The notes below the pieces were generated by a model, which saw only the letters and a program-made list of their open reading frames with translations, did not search any database and was not told the DNA's origin. Shown here piece by piece: positions 6,815 to 13,935 of a stretch of 15,103 nt of DNA. The DNA is from Lachnospira sp. UBA5912 (lineage in GTDB: Bacteria > Bacillota > Clostridia > Lachnospirales > Lachnospiraceae). The translations under genes and the position numbers were made by a program. Within the stretch, counting starts at the first letter, position 1. Each line of letters opens with the position of its first letter. The stretch is taken from assembly GCA_002435585.1 (NCBI GenBank), contig DJDY01000031.1, positions 1 through 15,103 of the forward strand. Reading direction: 5' to 3'.

Positions 6815-7684
6815 ATGGCATATAAAGATACAGAAAAGATAGATAACCAATATTTTACAGGTGAACGTCCACTATTTAATAAAAGTAATCTAAAGATAAA
6901 TAATACAATATTTGGTGAGGGTGAATCACCACTTAAGGAATCTGATAATATAGAACTTAAAAACAGTAGTTTTCAGTGGAAATATCCTTTATGGTATTCG
7001 AAAGATATAGTTGCAGATAATAGTACATGGGCAGAGATGGCAAGAGCAGGTGTGTGGTATACTGATGACCTTCTTGTTAAGGATACACTCATAGAAGCAC
7101 CTAAGAACTTCAGAAGATGTAAGAATCTTACTTTATCGAATGTGTTTATGCCACAGGCGGCCGAAACATTATGGAATTGTGATGGCGTAACGATGGAAAA
7201 GGTGAGTGCTAAAGGTGATTATTTTGCAATGAACAGTAAAAATATGAAGATTATAGATTTTCAACTGGCAGGTAATTATCCATTTGATGGTTCTGAAAAT
7301 GTGGAGATACATAATGCAAAAATGCTGTCTAAAGATGCATTCTGGAATACCAGTAACGTAACAGTATATGATTCATATATATCAGGCGAATATCTTGGAT
7401 GGAATTCCAGGAATCTTACATTGATTAATTGTACAATAGAAAGCCTTCAGGGTATGTGTTATATAGATAATCTTGTTATGAAGAACTGCACGCTTATAAA
7501 CACAACACTTGCTTTTGAATATTCCAATGTCGATGTAGAAATTAATGGAAAGATAGATAGCGTATTTAATCCATCCTCAGGTATAATTAAGGCTGATGAG
7601 ATAGATATCCTGACCATGGATAAGGATAAGATTAATCCTGAAAAAACAAGAATTATATGTCCGTTAATTCATACTGCTAATTAA
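6815..7684 (+). CDS. DUF3737 family protein, right-handed beta-helix
   Basis: This 289-residue soluble protein matches the DUF3737 family as I know it (FTGERPLF, ESPLKESDNIEL, WKYPLWYS, APKNFRRCKNL, ETLWNC, KDAFWNTSNVT). No signal peptide is present. The sequence is built of about twelve repeats of 18-20 residues from about residue 25 to 250. Each starts with an NLxLxN-type strand (NLKINN, NIELKN, NLTLSN, NMKIID, NVEIHN, NVTVYD, NLTLIN, NLVMKN), as in pectate-lyase-like parallel beta-helices. Many DUF3737 proteins occur in gut Firmicutes and their biochemical role is unknown. A carbohydrate-related role is suggested only by the fold. The start has GGAGG at 6797-6801, with a long 13-base spacing. 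Confidence 0.85.
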   Translation: MAYKDTEKIDNQYFTGERPLFNKSNLKINNTIFGEGESPLKESDNIELKNSSFQWKYPLWYSKDIVADNSTWAEMARAGVWYTDDLLVKDTLIEAPKNFRRCKNLTLSNVFMPQAAETLWNCDGVTMEKVSAKGDYFAMNSKNMKIIDFQLAGNYPFDGSENVEIHNAKMLSKDAFWNTSNVTVYDSYISGEYLGWNSRNLTLINCTIESLQGMCYIDNLVMKNCTLINTTLAFEYSNVDVEINGKIDSVFNPSSGIIKADEIDILTMDKDKINPEKTRIICPLIHTAN

Positions 7685-7792
7685 TAAAAATAAGAAAATA
7701 ATAATATATTGTTATAAAATGTATCAGGAATTTAAGGGTCTGTAAATGTACTGTTAAGTAAGAATTGCAGATAAAACCAATAAAAAACAGAT

Positions 7793-7853
7793 AAACGGTA
7801 ATATTAATATGTTCAGAATGAAAAACTTTATGAATATATTAATATTACCGTTT
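7793..7853. terminator. Long bidirectional hairpin between convergent genes
   Basis: AAACGGTAATATTAATAT (7793-7810) pairs perfectly over 18 bp with its complement at 7836-7853. The stem extends through GTTC/GAAT to 22 bp with one G-U pair, around a 17-base loop. It lies between the ends of the convergent DUF3737 and EAL genes. The flanks are A-rich on the left and T-rich on the right, as expected for a terminator working in both directions. Confidence 0.7.
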
Positions 7854-7869
7854 GTATTTATTACACATG

Positions 7870-7948
7870 TATACATATATAGTGAATATATGTATAAGCT
7901 TATATATTTATTATATATTATCTATATATTATATATCTGCTTATACAT
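7870..7948. repeat. Two overlapping, mutually exclusive hairpins at the EAL gene 3' end
   Basis: TATACATATAT (7870-7880) pairs with ATATATGTATA (7886-7896). ATGTATAAGC (7890-7899) pairs with GCTTATACAT (7939-7948), which reaches the stop codon of the minus-strand EAL gene. The two helices share bases 7890-7896, so only one can form at a time. The second is the more likely 3'-end hairpin of the EAL transcript. Confidence 0.45.
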
Positions 7949-9618
7949 TATTCTGATAACAATTTCTCAAAATCGTCAATAGGCACGGGACGTGAATAAT
8001 AATATCCCTGATGCCATGTGGCTCCGAAGTGTCTTATATAATCATCAACATTGGCATCCTCGATACCCTCTATGCATGTTTCGGTGTTCGTTCTTTTAGC
8101 ATAGTCTACAATTGACTGTACCATAGCCTGATTCTGTGGCTTATTCTTTATATCTTTTATGAAACTCATATCAACTTTAAGTTCATCAAAAGGAAGTTCA
8201 AGTGCAAGACTTAAAGAACTGTTACCTGTACCAAAATCATCAAGAGCTACTTTAATGCCATGTGAACGGAAAAAAGCAACCTCTTTTTTCAGAAAATTAA
8301 CGTCAAGATCACGGCATCTTTCGGTCAGCTCAAGGCATAATTCATTCGGAGATGAGTTAGTTTCTTTGATGATTGATAACACTGATTCACGGAATTCCTT
8401 TCGTTCAAGCTGTGCAGCAGCAACGTTGACATTAACAAAGAAATCAGGGTGATTCTTACGAATACGTTTAATATCAGTGAGTGCTGTCCGTATAATCCAG
8501 TTACCAAGGTCAAATATACATGGATCCTGTTCAAGCCATTCCATAAAGATGCCTGGCGAAACAACTCCATAAGGCTTAAGTTCCCACCTTATAAGAGCCT
8601 CCATACCTTTAATGGCACCTGTTTTAGTGTCAGCTATAGGTTGATAGAAAAGCTTGAAACCCTTAAAATCAGAGGTGGCACTTTTGTGAATAAGGCTTAT
8701 AAGATTAAACTGGTATTCGCTGTTACCACTCACTTCATCATTGAATATGACAAGTTCACCATGATGTGCCGACTTTGAATGGTTAATAGCATAAGTAAGA
8801 CGGCTTCTAACAGAGTTAATCTCATTCATATGAGGCTCTATATATACAGCACCTGCGCATATCTTAAGAGGTACCTTCATATCTTTTACAACAATATTGT
8901 TAGATAAAGCATAAGAGATATCATCATAAATATGGTGAAGCTCATCCTTTGAAATATTATTAAAACTTATGATAAAGTTAGCTCCAGATGAACGGTATAC
9001 TGTACCAATATTCTTAACTATGCCAATAATGGCCTGGGCAACGTTATTGAGTATCTTATCTGAGAAAGTAACACCATACATAACATTGATATGGCTGAAC
9101 TGGTTGATACCTATCTTAAGAAGAGCTGTCTGACCGTTGTTGTATGACGTTATATCTGTAATACGCTGGTTAAGAAGGGAATCAGTATAAAGTCCGGTTA
9201 CTGAATCAACGTCATCAGATATACCATAATTATCGTATCGTATTATTATGAATAAAGGCTGTTTTTCCTTGTTATAGATAAGTCTGGCCTTCGCACTGAA
9301 ACGATGGTAGTTCTCACCATCCTTAATGCGGTATTCCCATGGCTTGTCAAGATTCTTTCCAGCAAGACGGTCACTGAAACCTTTCTTAAAGGCTTCTATA
9401 TCATCAGGATGTACAGAACGGTTTCCTTTTTCTTTTCCTTTTATAGTATAATTTTCTTTCAGGTTAAAATATTCCATGGCTCTTTGAGACCACCAGGTTA
9501 TATCTGTTTTCAGGTTAGTGATTGAGATATAAGATTTTTTTGAAAGGGAGGTTATGGCTTTTATAATATCTGGGAAAGAGGAGTTCATATCATTCCAGAA
9601 TAATTCTTCAGTACTCAT
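7948..9618 (-). CDS. PAS-GGDEF(degenerate)-EAL protein, probable c-di-GMP phosphodiesterase
   Basis: This 556-residue protein is predicted to be cytoplasmic, with no membrane segment. A PAS_3-like sensor domain covers about residues 25-130 (HPDDIEAF, WEYRIKDGENYHRF). A GGDEF-type domain at about 136-296 starts at DSVTGLYTDSLLNQRI, but its signature loop reads SSGANF in place of GGDEF (about 210-215), so it should not make c-di-GMP. The EAL domain at about 305-556 keeps its catalytic set: MEALIRW (Glu340), VNVNVA (395-400), LELTER (429-434), LDDFGTG (459-465), ELKVD (Lys481), EGIE (517-520) and HQGYYYSRP (536-544). Hydrolysis of c-di-GMP to pGpG is therefore likely, with the PAS and dead GGDEF domains as regulators. 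GGAGAA at 9625-9630 precedes the ATG at 9618. Confidence 0.92.
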   Translation of the reverse strand: MSTEELFWNDMNSSFPDIIKAITSLSKKSYISITNLKTDITWWSQRAMEYFNLKENYTIKGKEKGNRSVHPDDIEAFKKGFSDRLAGKNLDKPWEYRIKDGENYHRFSAKARLIYNKEKQPLFIIIRYDNYGISDDVDSVTGLYTDSLLNQRITDITSYNNGQTALLKIGINQFSHINVMYGVTFSDKILNNVAQAIIGIVKNIGTVYRSSGANFIISFNNISKDELHHIYDDISYALSNNIVVKDMKVPLKICAGAVYIEPHMNEINSVRSRLTYAINHSKSAHHGELVIFNDEVSGNSEYQFNLISLIHKSATSDFKGFKLFYQPIADTKTGAIKGMEALIRWELKPYGVVSPGIFMEWLEQDPCIFDLGNWIIRTALTDIKRIRKNHPDFFVNVNVAAAQLERKEFRESVLSIIKETNSSPNELCLELTERCRDLDVNFLKKEVAFFRSHGIKVALDDFGTGNSSLSLALELPFDELKVDMSFIKDIKNKPQNQAMVQSIVDYAKRTNTETCIEGIEDANVDDYIRHFGATWHQGYYYSRPVPIDDFEKLLSE

Positions 9619-9710
9619 TAAGTATTCTCCAATCTAAAAATGCCCCTGCAAAAATATTGCATTAAAAGTTATCACATATAAAATAAATATCTTGTGTCAT
9701 ATAACAAAAA

Positions 9711-9737
9711 AATATTGTTAATAAATAGTAACAATAT
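9711..9737 (-). terminator. Intrinsic terminator of the GH3 gene
   Basis: Read on the minus strand, ATATTGTTA and TAACAATAT (9729-9737 and 9712-9720) form a 9-bp stem with an 8-base loop. A run of T follows (complement of the A-run at about 9705-9711). It lies 73 bases past the GH3 stop and upstream of the EAL gene. Confidence 0.65.
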
Positions 9738-9754
9738 ATTAAAAACAACACGTA

Positions 9755-9784
9755 ATACTATTATAAAACATAGTGTTTCGTCAA
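9755..9784 (-). promoter_or_regulatory. Promoter-like boxes upstream of the EAL gene
   Basis: On the minus strand TTGACG (9779-9784) and TAGTAT (9755-9760) are 18 bases apart. Transcription would start near 9748, just before the terminator hairpin at 9711-9737. If used for the EAL gene, the transcript would have to pass that hairpin. The match is reasonable but the location makes it doubtful. Confidence 0.25.
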
Positions 9785-9809
9785 GTGTAGATTTAAAATT
9801 TATAAATAG

Positions 9810-11978
9810 TTAATAAAATGTAAGCTCAATATCCATAGGTTTCTGATTAAGCAGTTTACAGCTCCTGTTATCCGGCTGGCTTTGTCCAACGTATATTTTA
9901 AAAGGAACATCTGGTATATATGCACACCCGTTATCATCAATAAGGGTAAATGCCTCTTTATCAAGTTTAATCGTAACATTTTTATGTTCGCCTGCCTTAA
10001 GGGGTACCTGTGTAAATGCTTTTAGCTGTGGGTTAGGTGTATCATCAGAGAGAGCTTTTACGTATACTTGTACACAGCAGCTGCTATCATAATTTCCAGT
10101 GTTAGTTACTAAACATGATAAGGTTGTATCGTATTCAGATCTTTTTATAGATGAAACTGAAAGATTGCTGAATTCATAAGTTGTATATGATAAACCATAT
10201 CCAAAAGGATAAAGTGCCTCCTGTTTCATATATCTATAAGTCCTGTTTTTCATGGAATAATCAGTGAAATCCGGGAGCTCTTCGGTAGTTTTGTAAAATG
10301 TAACAGGTAGATGACCTTGAGGACTGATATCACCAAAAAGTACTCTTGCTATTGCACGTCCTCCCTCTGCGCCTGGATACCAGCACTGCATTATAGCGGC
10401 TGCATGTTCTTTAGCATAATTTACTGCAAGTGCACTGCCTGAGAGTAAGAGAAGAATAACTGGTTTACCGCTGTCAAGCATAGTTTTAAGTATCTGTTCC
10501 TGCTCACCAGGAAGATTAAGATTCATCTTGTCACCGCTGGCGTAATCATTACCTGCATCACCCTGTTCACCTTCTATGCTGGCATCAAGTCCCATACAGG
10601 CTATTAGTACATCACTTTCTTCACATATCATTTTCACTTCAGATGTTCTGTTTGTTTTCCAGCCTTCCTTATATAAGTGGCATCCGTCAGATACACGGAT
10701 ACGTATGTTGTTATCGCAATATTTTTCCACATAATCCTGAATACCCTCGGACACAGTATAGTATCGTGAAGGAGTACCTTCATAGTTACCAACTAGAGCA
10801 CGCCTGCTGTTAGCATTAGGACCAATTATACCTATAGTATGTAGTTTATCCTTATCAAGAGGCAGAATATTATCCTTGTTTTTTAATAATACAAGTGATT
10901 TTTCAGATGTAAGAAGGTTAAGCTTTCTCATAGCAGGTGAATCAACCACATCATAACCTATATTATCGTAAGGATTGGCAGGACGGCTATCCTGTATGCC
11001 TGTTGCTTTTAGTATGGCATCTTTGGACAAGCCAAGCTTTATTCGTGTTGCGTATAAGTTAGTAACAGCCTCCGATAGTCTTTCTTCGTCTATGAGTCCA
11101 TCATTTAATGCCTCAAGAAGATGTAAAAACATATGTCCGCAGTTAAGATCACACCCATTATTCATGGCAAGGGCAGCAGATTCTTTAGGAGTGGATGTAA
11201 CTTTGTGGTGTTCATGAAAATCCCTGATGGCAAAACAGTCAGATACAACATGCCCTTTAAAACCGAATTCTTTTCGTAATATATCAATAAGAAGAGTGTG
11301 GCTTCCACAACAAGGTTCACCATTAGTGCGGTTGTAAGCTCCCATAACTGCTTCAACATGAGCTTTCTGTATACATGCTTTAAATGCAGGAAGGTAAGTA
11401 TCATACAGGTCTTTCTTAGAAACAACTGCATTGAATTCGTGTCTTAGACCTTCAGGACCGCTATGTACGGCAAAATGCTTAACACATGCTGCTGCTTTTA
11501 GATAGTTTTCATCATGTCCCTGCAATCCTTCAATGAATCTTATACCCATCCGTGAAGTAAGGTATGGATCCTCACCATAAGTTTCATGTCCACGTCCCCA
11601 TCGTGGGTCGCGGAAAATGTTGATGTTAGGAGCCCATAATGTAAGTCCTTTATACCTGCCTGTATCATCCATACGCTGCTGCATGTTGTATTTGGCTCTT
11701 GCTTCGGTAGATATGGCATCGGCAACCTGTTCTGCCAGATCTTCATCCCATGTGGCAGCAAGGCCGATTGCCTGTGGAAATACAGTTGCAAGTCCGGCTC
11801 TGGCAACTCCATGCAGACCTTCATTCCACCAGTCATAGCCTTTTATCCCCAGCCTTTCAATAGGCGGTGTACTGTTTAATGTCTGATATACCTTTTCCTC
11901 AGATGTCATCATGCTGGTAAGTTTTTTAGCTATAGCTTTAATCTGCCTGTTTTTAAGTTCATCTTTGCTTAATTCCAT
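9810..11978 (-). CDS. Glycoside hydrolase family 3 beta-xylosidase/beta-glucosidase
   Basis: This 722-residue enzyme is cytoplasmic, with no signal peptide. It resembles the plant-type GH3 beta-xylosidases of gut bacteria, which remove xylose or other residues from the non-reducing ends of imported oligosaccharides. The GH3 N-terminal barrel covers about 45-320, with YDWWNEGLHG (48-57), APNINIFRDPRWGRGHETYGEDP, KHFAVHSGPE, and VVSDCFAI holding the nucleophile Asp247. The GH3 C-terminal domain covers about 355-590, with EGEQGD (469-474) supplying the likely acid/base glutamate. A fibronectin-like domain ends the protein (about 610-710). I chose the ATG at 11978 (MELSKDELK) because GGAGA at 11984-11988 fits it; a GTG start at 11999 would add 7 residues and lacks a site. 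Beta-xylosidase is the preferred call; beta-glucosidase or arabinofuranosidase activity remains possible. Confidence 0.9.
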   Translation of the reverse strand: MELSKDELKNRQIKAIAKKLTSMMTSEEKVYQTLNSTPPIERLGIKGYDWWNEGLHGVARAGLATVFPQAIGLAATWDEDLAEQVADAISTEARAKYNMQQRMDDTGRYKGLTLWAPNINIFRDPRWGRGHETYGEDPYLTSRMGIRFIEGLQGHDENYLKAAACVKHFAVHSGPEGLRHEFNAVVSKKDLYDTYLPAFKACIQKAHVEAVMGAYNRTNGEPCCGSHTLLIDILRKEFGFKGHVVSDCFAIRDFHEHHKVTSTPKESAALAMNNGCDLNCGHMFLHLLEALNDGLIDEERLSEAVTNLYATRIKLGLSKDAILKATGIQDSRPANPYDNIGYDVVDSPAMRKLNLLTSEKSLVLLKNKDNILPLDKDKLHTIGIIGPNANSRRALVGNYEGTPSRYYTVSEGIQDYVEKYCDNNIRIRVSDGCHLYKEGWKTNRTSEVKMICEESDVLIACMGLDASIEGEQGDAGNDYASGDKMNLNLPGEQEQILKTMLDSGKPVILLLLSGSALAVNYAKEHAAAIMQCWYPGAEGGRAIARVLFGDISPQGHLPVTFYKTTEELPDFTDYSMKNRTYRYMKQEALYPFGYGLSYTTYEFSNLSVSSIKRSEYDTTLSCLVTNTGNYDSSCCVQVYVKALSDDTPNPQLKAFTQVPLKAGEHKNVTIKLDKEAFTLIDDNGCAYIPDVPFKIYVGQSQPDNRSCKLLNQKPMDIELTFY

Positions 11979-12296
11979 AATAATCTCCATTTCACACACA
12001 TTTTTTGCATATAACGAGTTCGTGTCAAGTAATAAATATATTTTAACACACTTTTAGAAAATACTTTAACTAAAAATAAATAGTTTTTTATGTAAAAGAA
12101 TATGCAGTATATATGTTTTTAATCTGTCAGTTATTATTTATAAAATATGGAATAAAATTCCCCCAAAATATAAAATAGATTGGTTGATTATTGGGTTAAA
12201 TATATATATTTACAACCGATAATATATATATAAATATATAGGTATGCTAGAACGGAATCTGGCAGAGTTATGATACATTCAAGGAGGATGTCTATT
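11979..12296. other. Divergent intergenic region between GH3 and the DUF6033 operon
   Basis: This is AT-rich non-coding sequence between two divergent transcripts. On the minus strand, TTAAAG (12064-12069) and TAAAAT (12040-12045), 18 bases apart, may be the GH3 promoter. A perfect TTGACA (12023-12028, minus) has no matching -10 at 16-18 bases. The sigma-D-like promoter of the plus-strand operon occupies 12197-12222. Confidence 0.4.
12197..12222 (+). promoter_or_regulatory. Sigma-28/sigma-D-type (flagellar) promoter of the DUF6033 operon
   Basis: TAAA (12197-12200), 14 bases, then ACCGATAA (12215-12222). The bacterial flagellar sigma factor recognises TAAA, about 15 bases, then GCCGATAA or GCCGATAT; here the -10 matches GCCGATAA at 7 of 8 positions. 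Transcription would start near 12230, giving a leader of about 67 bases before the ATG at 12297. TAAATATATATATTTA at 12197-12212 is also a perfect palindrome, which could bind a regulator. No sigma-A promoter of comparable quality is visible here. Confidence 0.6.
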
Positions 12297-13211
12297 ATGA
12301 ATATGAATAATATATCAGGTGGAAGTTATGCTTCATATGTGGCAGGTTATGCCTATACAGCTTCTAATGCTGGCAGATCAGGAAAAAAAGAAAATGTGAA
12401 TAAGAGCACAAATATATCAGATACGGTAAAAGACAATGCAGCTAATGCTAAGGTAAACGGACAAAGCACGACCAAAACATCATCAGGTGAGATGACCGCA
12501 TATAAAACATCTAAGAAAACAGAAGTGTCGGGTCAGACAATAGGTAATCCAAAGTTAAGTGAAAAAGCATCTAAGTATTATGACGAATTAAAAAAGAAAT
12601 ATTCCAATATGAATTTCGTACTTGTCAGCGAAGATATGAAAGAACAGGCTAAAGCCAATGCATCAGCATATGCCAATGCTAACAATATGGTGGTTCTTAT
12701 AGATGAAGATAAAATAGAGCGTATGGCAGAAGATGAGAACTATAGAAAACAATATGAGACTATAATCGCTAATGCTGCAAGTGGTTTATCGCAATTAGGA
12801 AACAGTATAGCTGCTACAGGTGCCAGTGTTAAGGGATATGGCATGCAGGTTAATGATAACGGAACTGCTACATATTTTGCAGTACTTGAAAAATCAAGTG
12901 CTGCACAGAAAGAAAGAATAGAAAAAAAGGCAGCTAAGAAGAAAGCAGAAGAAAAAGCAAAAGACAAAAAAGCTGAGAAAAAAGAAAGAGAAGAAAAAAT
13001 AAAGGAAAGCCAGGATAAAAAGAAAAAAGTCAGTGACAGCGATGATGGACAGGATGATAGTAGATATATATCAGATACAGTTATGGTTACAGCTTCATCA
13101 ATAGAAGAGCTTCTAAGTAAGATACAGAAAGAATCACAGAATTATCTTAGTGACAACATATTGTCAGATAAAGAGAAAAAAGTAGGTCAGGGAGTTGATT
13201 ATTCTTTATAG
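12297..13211 (+). CDS. DUF6033 family protein
   Basis: This 304-residue soluble protein matches the DUF6033 family of Lachnospiraceae as I recall it. Residues 1-85 are a disordered, Ser/Asn/Thr/Lys-rich tail (MNMNNISGGSYASYVAGYAY), with no Sec signal. A compact domain covers about 88-200 (KYYDELKKKYSNMNFVLVSE, AYANANNMVVLIDEDKIERM, VKGYGMQVNDNGTATYFAVL). A strongly basic/acidic Lys-Ala-Glu helix spans about 200-245. A short end motif, VTASSIEELLSKIQ (264-277), closes the protein. There is no cysteine. The ATG at 12297 follows AAGGAGG (12281-12287); an upstream in-frame ATG at 12270 has no site. It is first in a three-gene set behind a flagellar-type promoter. The unstructured N terminus would suit a type III (flagellar) export substrate, which is inference only. 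Confidence 0.8.
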   Translation: MNMNNISGGSYASYVAGYAYTASNAGRSGKKENVNKSTNISDTVKDNAANAKVNGQSTTKTSSGEMTAYKTSKKTEVSGQTIGNPKLSEKASKYYDELKKKYSNMNFVLVSEDMKEQAKANASAYANANNMVVLIDEDKIERMAEDENYRKQYETIIANAASGLSQLGNSIAATGASVKGYGMQVNDNGTATYFAVLEKSSAAQKERIEKKAAKKKAEEKAKDKKAEKKEREEKIKESQDKKKKVSDSDDGQDDSRYISDTVMVTASSIEELLSKIQKESQNYLSDNILSDKEKKVGQGVDYSL

Positions 13212-13255
13212 GAATCATTAATGTAATATACGTTGGTTTTACGAGGTGCATACAT

Positions 13256-13279
13256 ATGAAAATAAAAAGATGCGAGTGA
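13256..13279 (+). CDS. Seven-codon mini-ORF (MKIKRCE) before the second operon gene
   Basis: ATG at 13256 follows GAGGTG (13243-13248) at ideal spacing and reads MKIKRCE before TGA at 13277-13279. The next gene starts one base later, at ATG 13281, in a different frame and without a site of its own. Either the mini-ORF passes ribosomes on by stop-restart coupling, or it is the true first segment of the next protein, joined by a +1 shift or broken by a one-base change. Confidence 0.5.
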   Translation: MKIKRCE

Positions 13280-13280
13280 G

Positions 13281-13856
13281 ATGTACCGGTCACGGATACA
13301 GGATTTTCAGAAAGAGATGACAGCTGTTTCAAAGAGAAGAAAGGAAATACAGAATGCACTTAAGGGTGCAAGTGGAACTGATAAAGATACTCTTGATAAA
13401 GAAGCAGCAACTATAGAACTTACATATAAGGCGTTGCAGGATAAGCAGAATGAATACTACGATTATATGAATAATCTCACAGAGCAGTGGTGCATGTGGG
13501 CTAATGCAGAATCTGCTAAACAGCAGGGAGAAGCCATGAAAGATTATTATACTGATATGGCCAAGATTATGGAAGTTGCAAGGCGTCTGATGAAAGGTGA
13601 TATAGTACCGTCTACAGACGAAAAAAAGCTTATGGAATATAGTGATAAGCTATATCAGATGGCAAAGAATATGGGAGAACTGGCAAAAACAGAAAAAAGA
13701 AAAAAATATAAATCCCTATGGGAAGATGAAGAAGAAAAGCAATATGAAGATCCGGATGAAGTTGCTGACAATGCTACAGCACAGGGAGAAGCTCCACAGA
13801 TACAGAGTGCAGACGAAATAATGAGCAGTACAGGATATAATAGTAGTAAAGAATAA
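13281..13856 (+). CDS. Helical protein of unknown function, second gene of DUF6033 operon
   Basis: I do not recognise this family with certainty. The product has 191 residues, is soluble and almost entirely helical. A first long helix at about 1-30 (MYRSRIQDFQKEMTAVSKRRKEIQ) is followed by a helix-turn-helix hairpin at about 34-105 (TIELTYKALQDKQNEYYDYMNNL), then KLMEYSDKLYQMAKNMGELA (116-135) and an acidic, disordered tail (147-191). The only cysteine is Cys71, in WCMW. There is no signal peptide. The ATG at 13281 is the first start in frame after a stop at 13263 and lacks a Shine-Dalgarno sequence, so translation probably depends on the 7-codon ORF just upstream. It lies 69 bases after the DUF6033 gene and 79 before the third gene. 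Confidence 0.7.
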   Translation: MYRSRIQDFQKEMTAVSKRRKEIQNALKGASGTDKDTLDKEAATIELTYKALQDKQNEYYDYMNNLTEQWCMWANAESAKQQGEAMKDYYTDMAKIMEVARRLMKGDIVPSTDEKKLMEYSDKLYQMAKNMGELAKTEKRKKYKSLWEDEEEKQYEDPDEVADNATAQGEAPQIQSADEIMSSTGYNSSKE

Positions 13857-13884
13857 AATATACGAAAGAATGAGGTAAATATCT

Positions 13885-13930
13885 CTCCTTGCTACAGGAG
13901 CTCGGATTTTACTTCGTAAAACAAGGAGGT
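13885..13930 (+). promoter_or_regulatory. Leader able to hide the Shine-Dalgarno site of the third gene
   Basis: CTCCTTG (13885-13891) is perfectly complementary to CAAGGAG (13922-13928), which is the ribosome binding site of the gene at 13936. CTCCT can instead pair with AGGAG at 13896-13900. A separate small hairpin TTTTAC/GTAAAA (13907-13912, 13916-13921) sits between. The two folds exclude each other: one hides the site, the other frees it. This looks like translational control within the operon. Confidence 0.45.
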
Positions 13931-13935
13931 ATTAT

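Noticed and set aside
8159..8778. Plus-strand open frames opposite the EAL gene
   Set aside because: They lie wholly antisense to a gene with clear domain motifs, lack ribosome binding sites and show no protein family character. Similar antisense frames in the channel, epimerase, ATPase and GH3 genes were dropped for the same reason.
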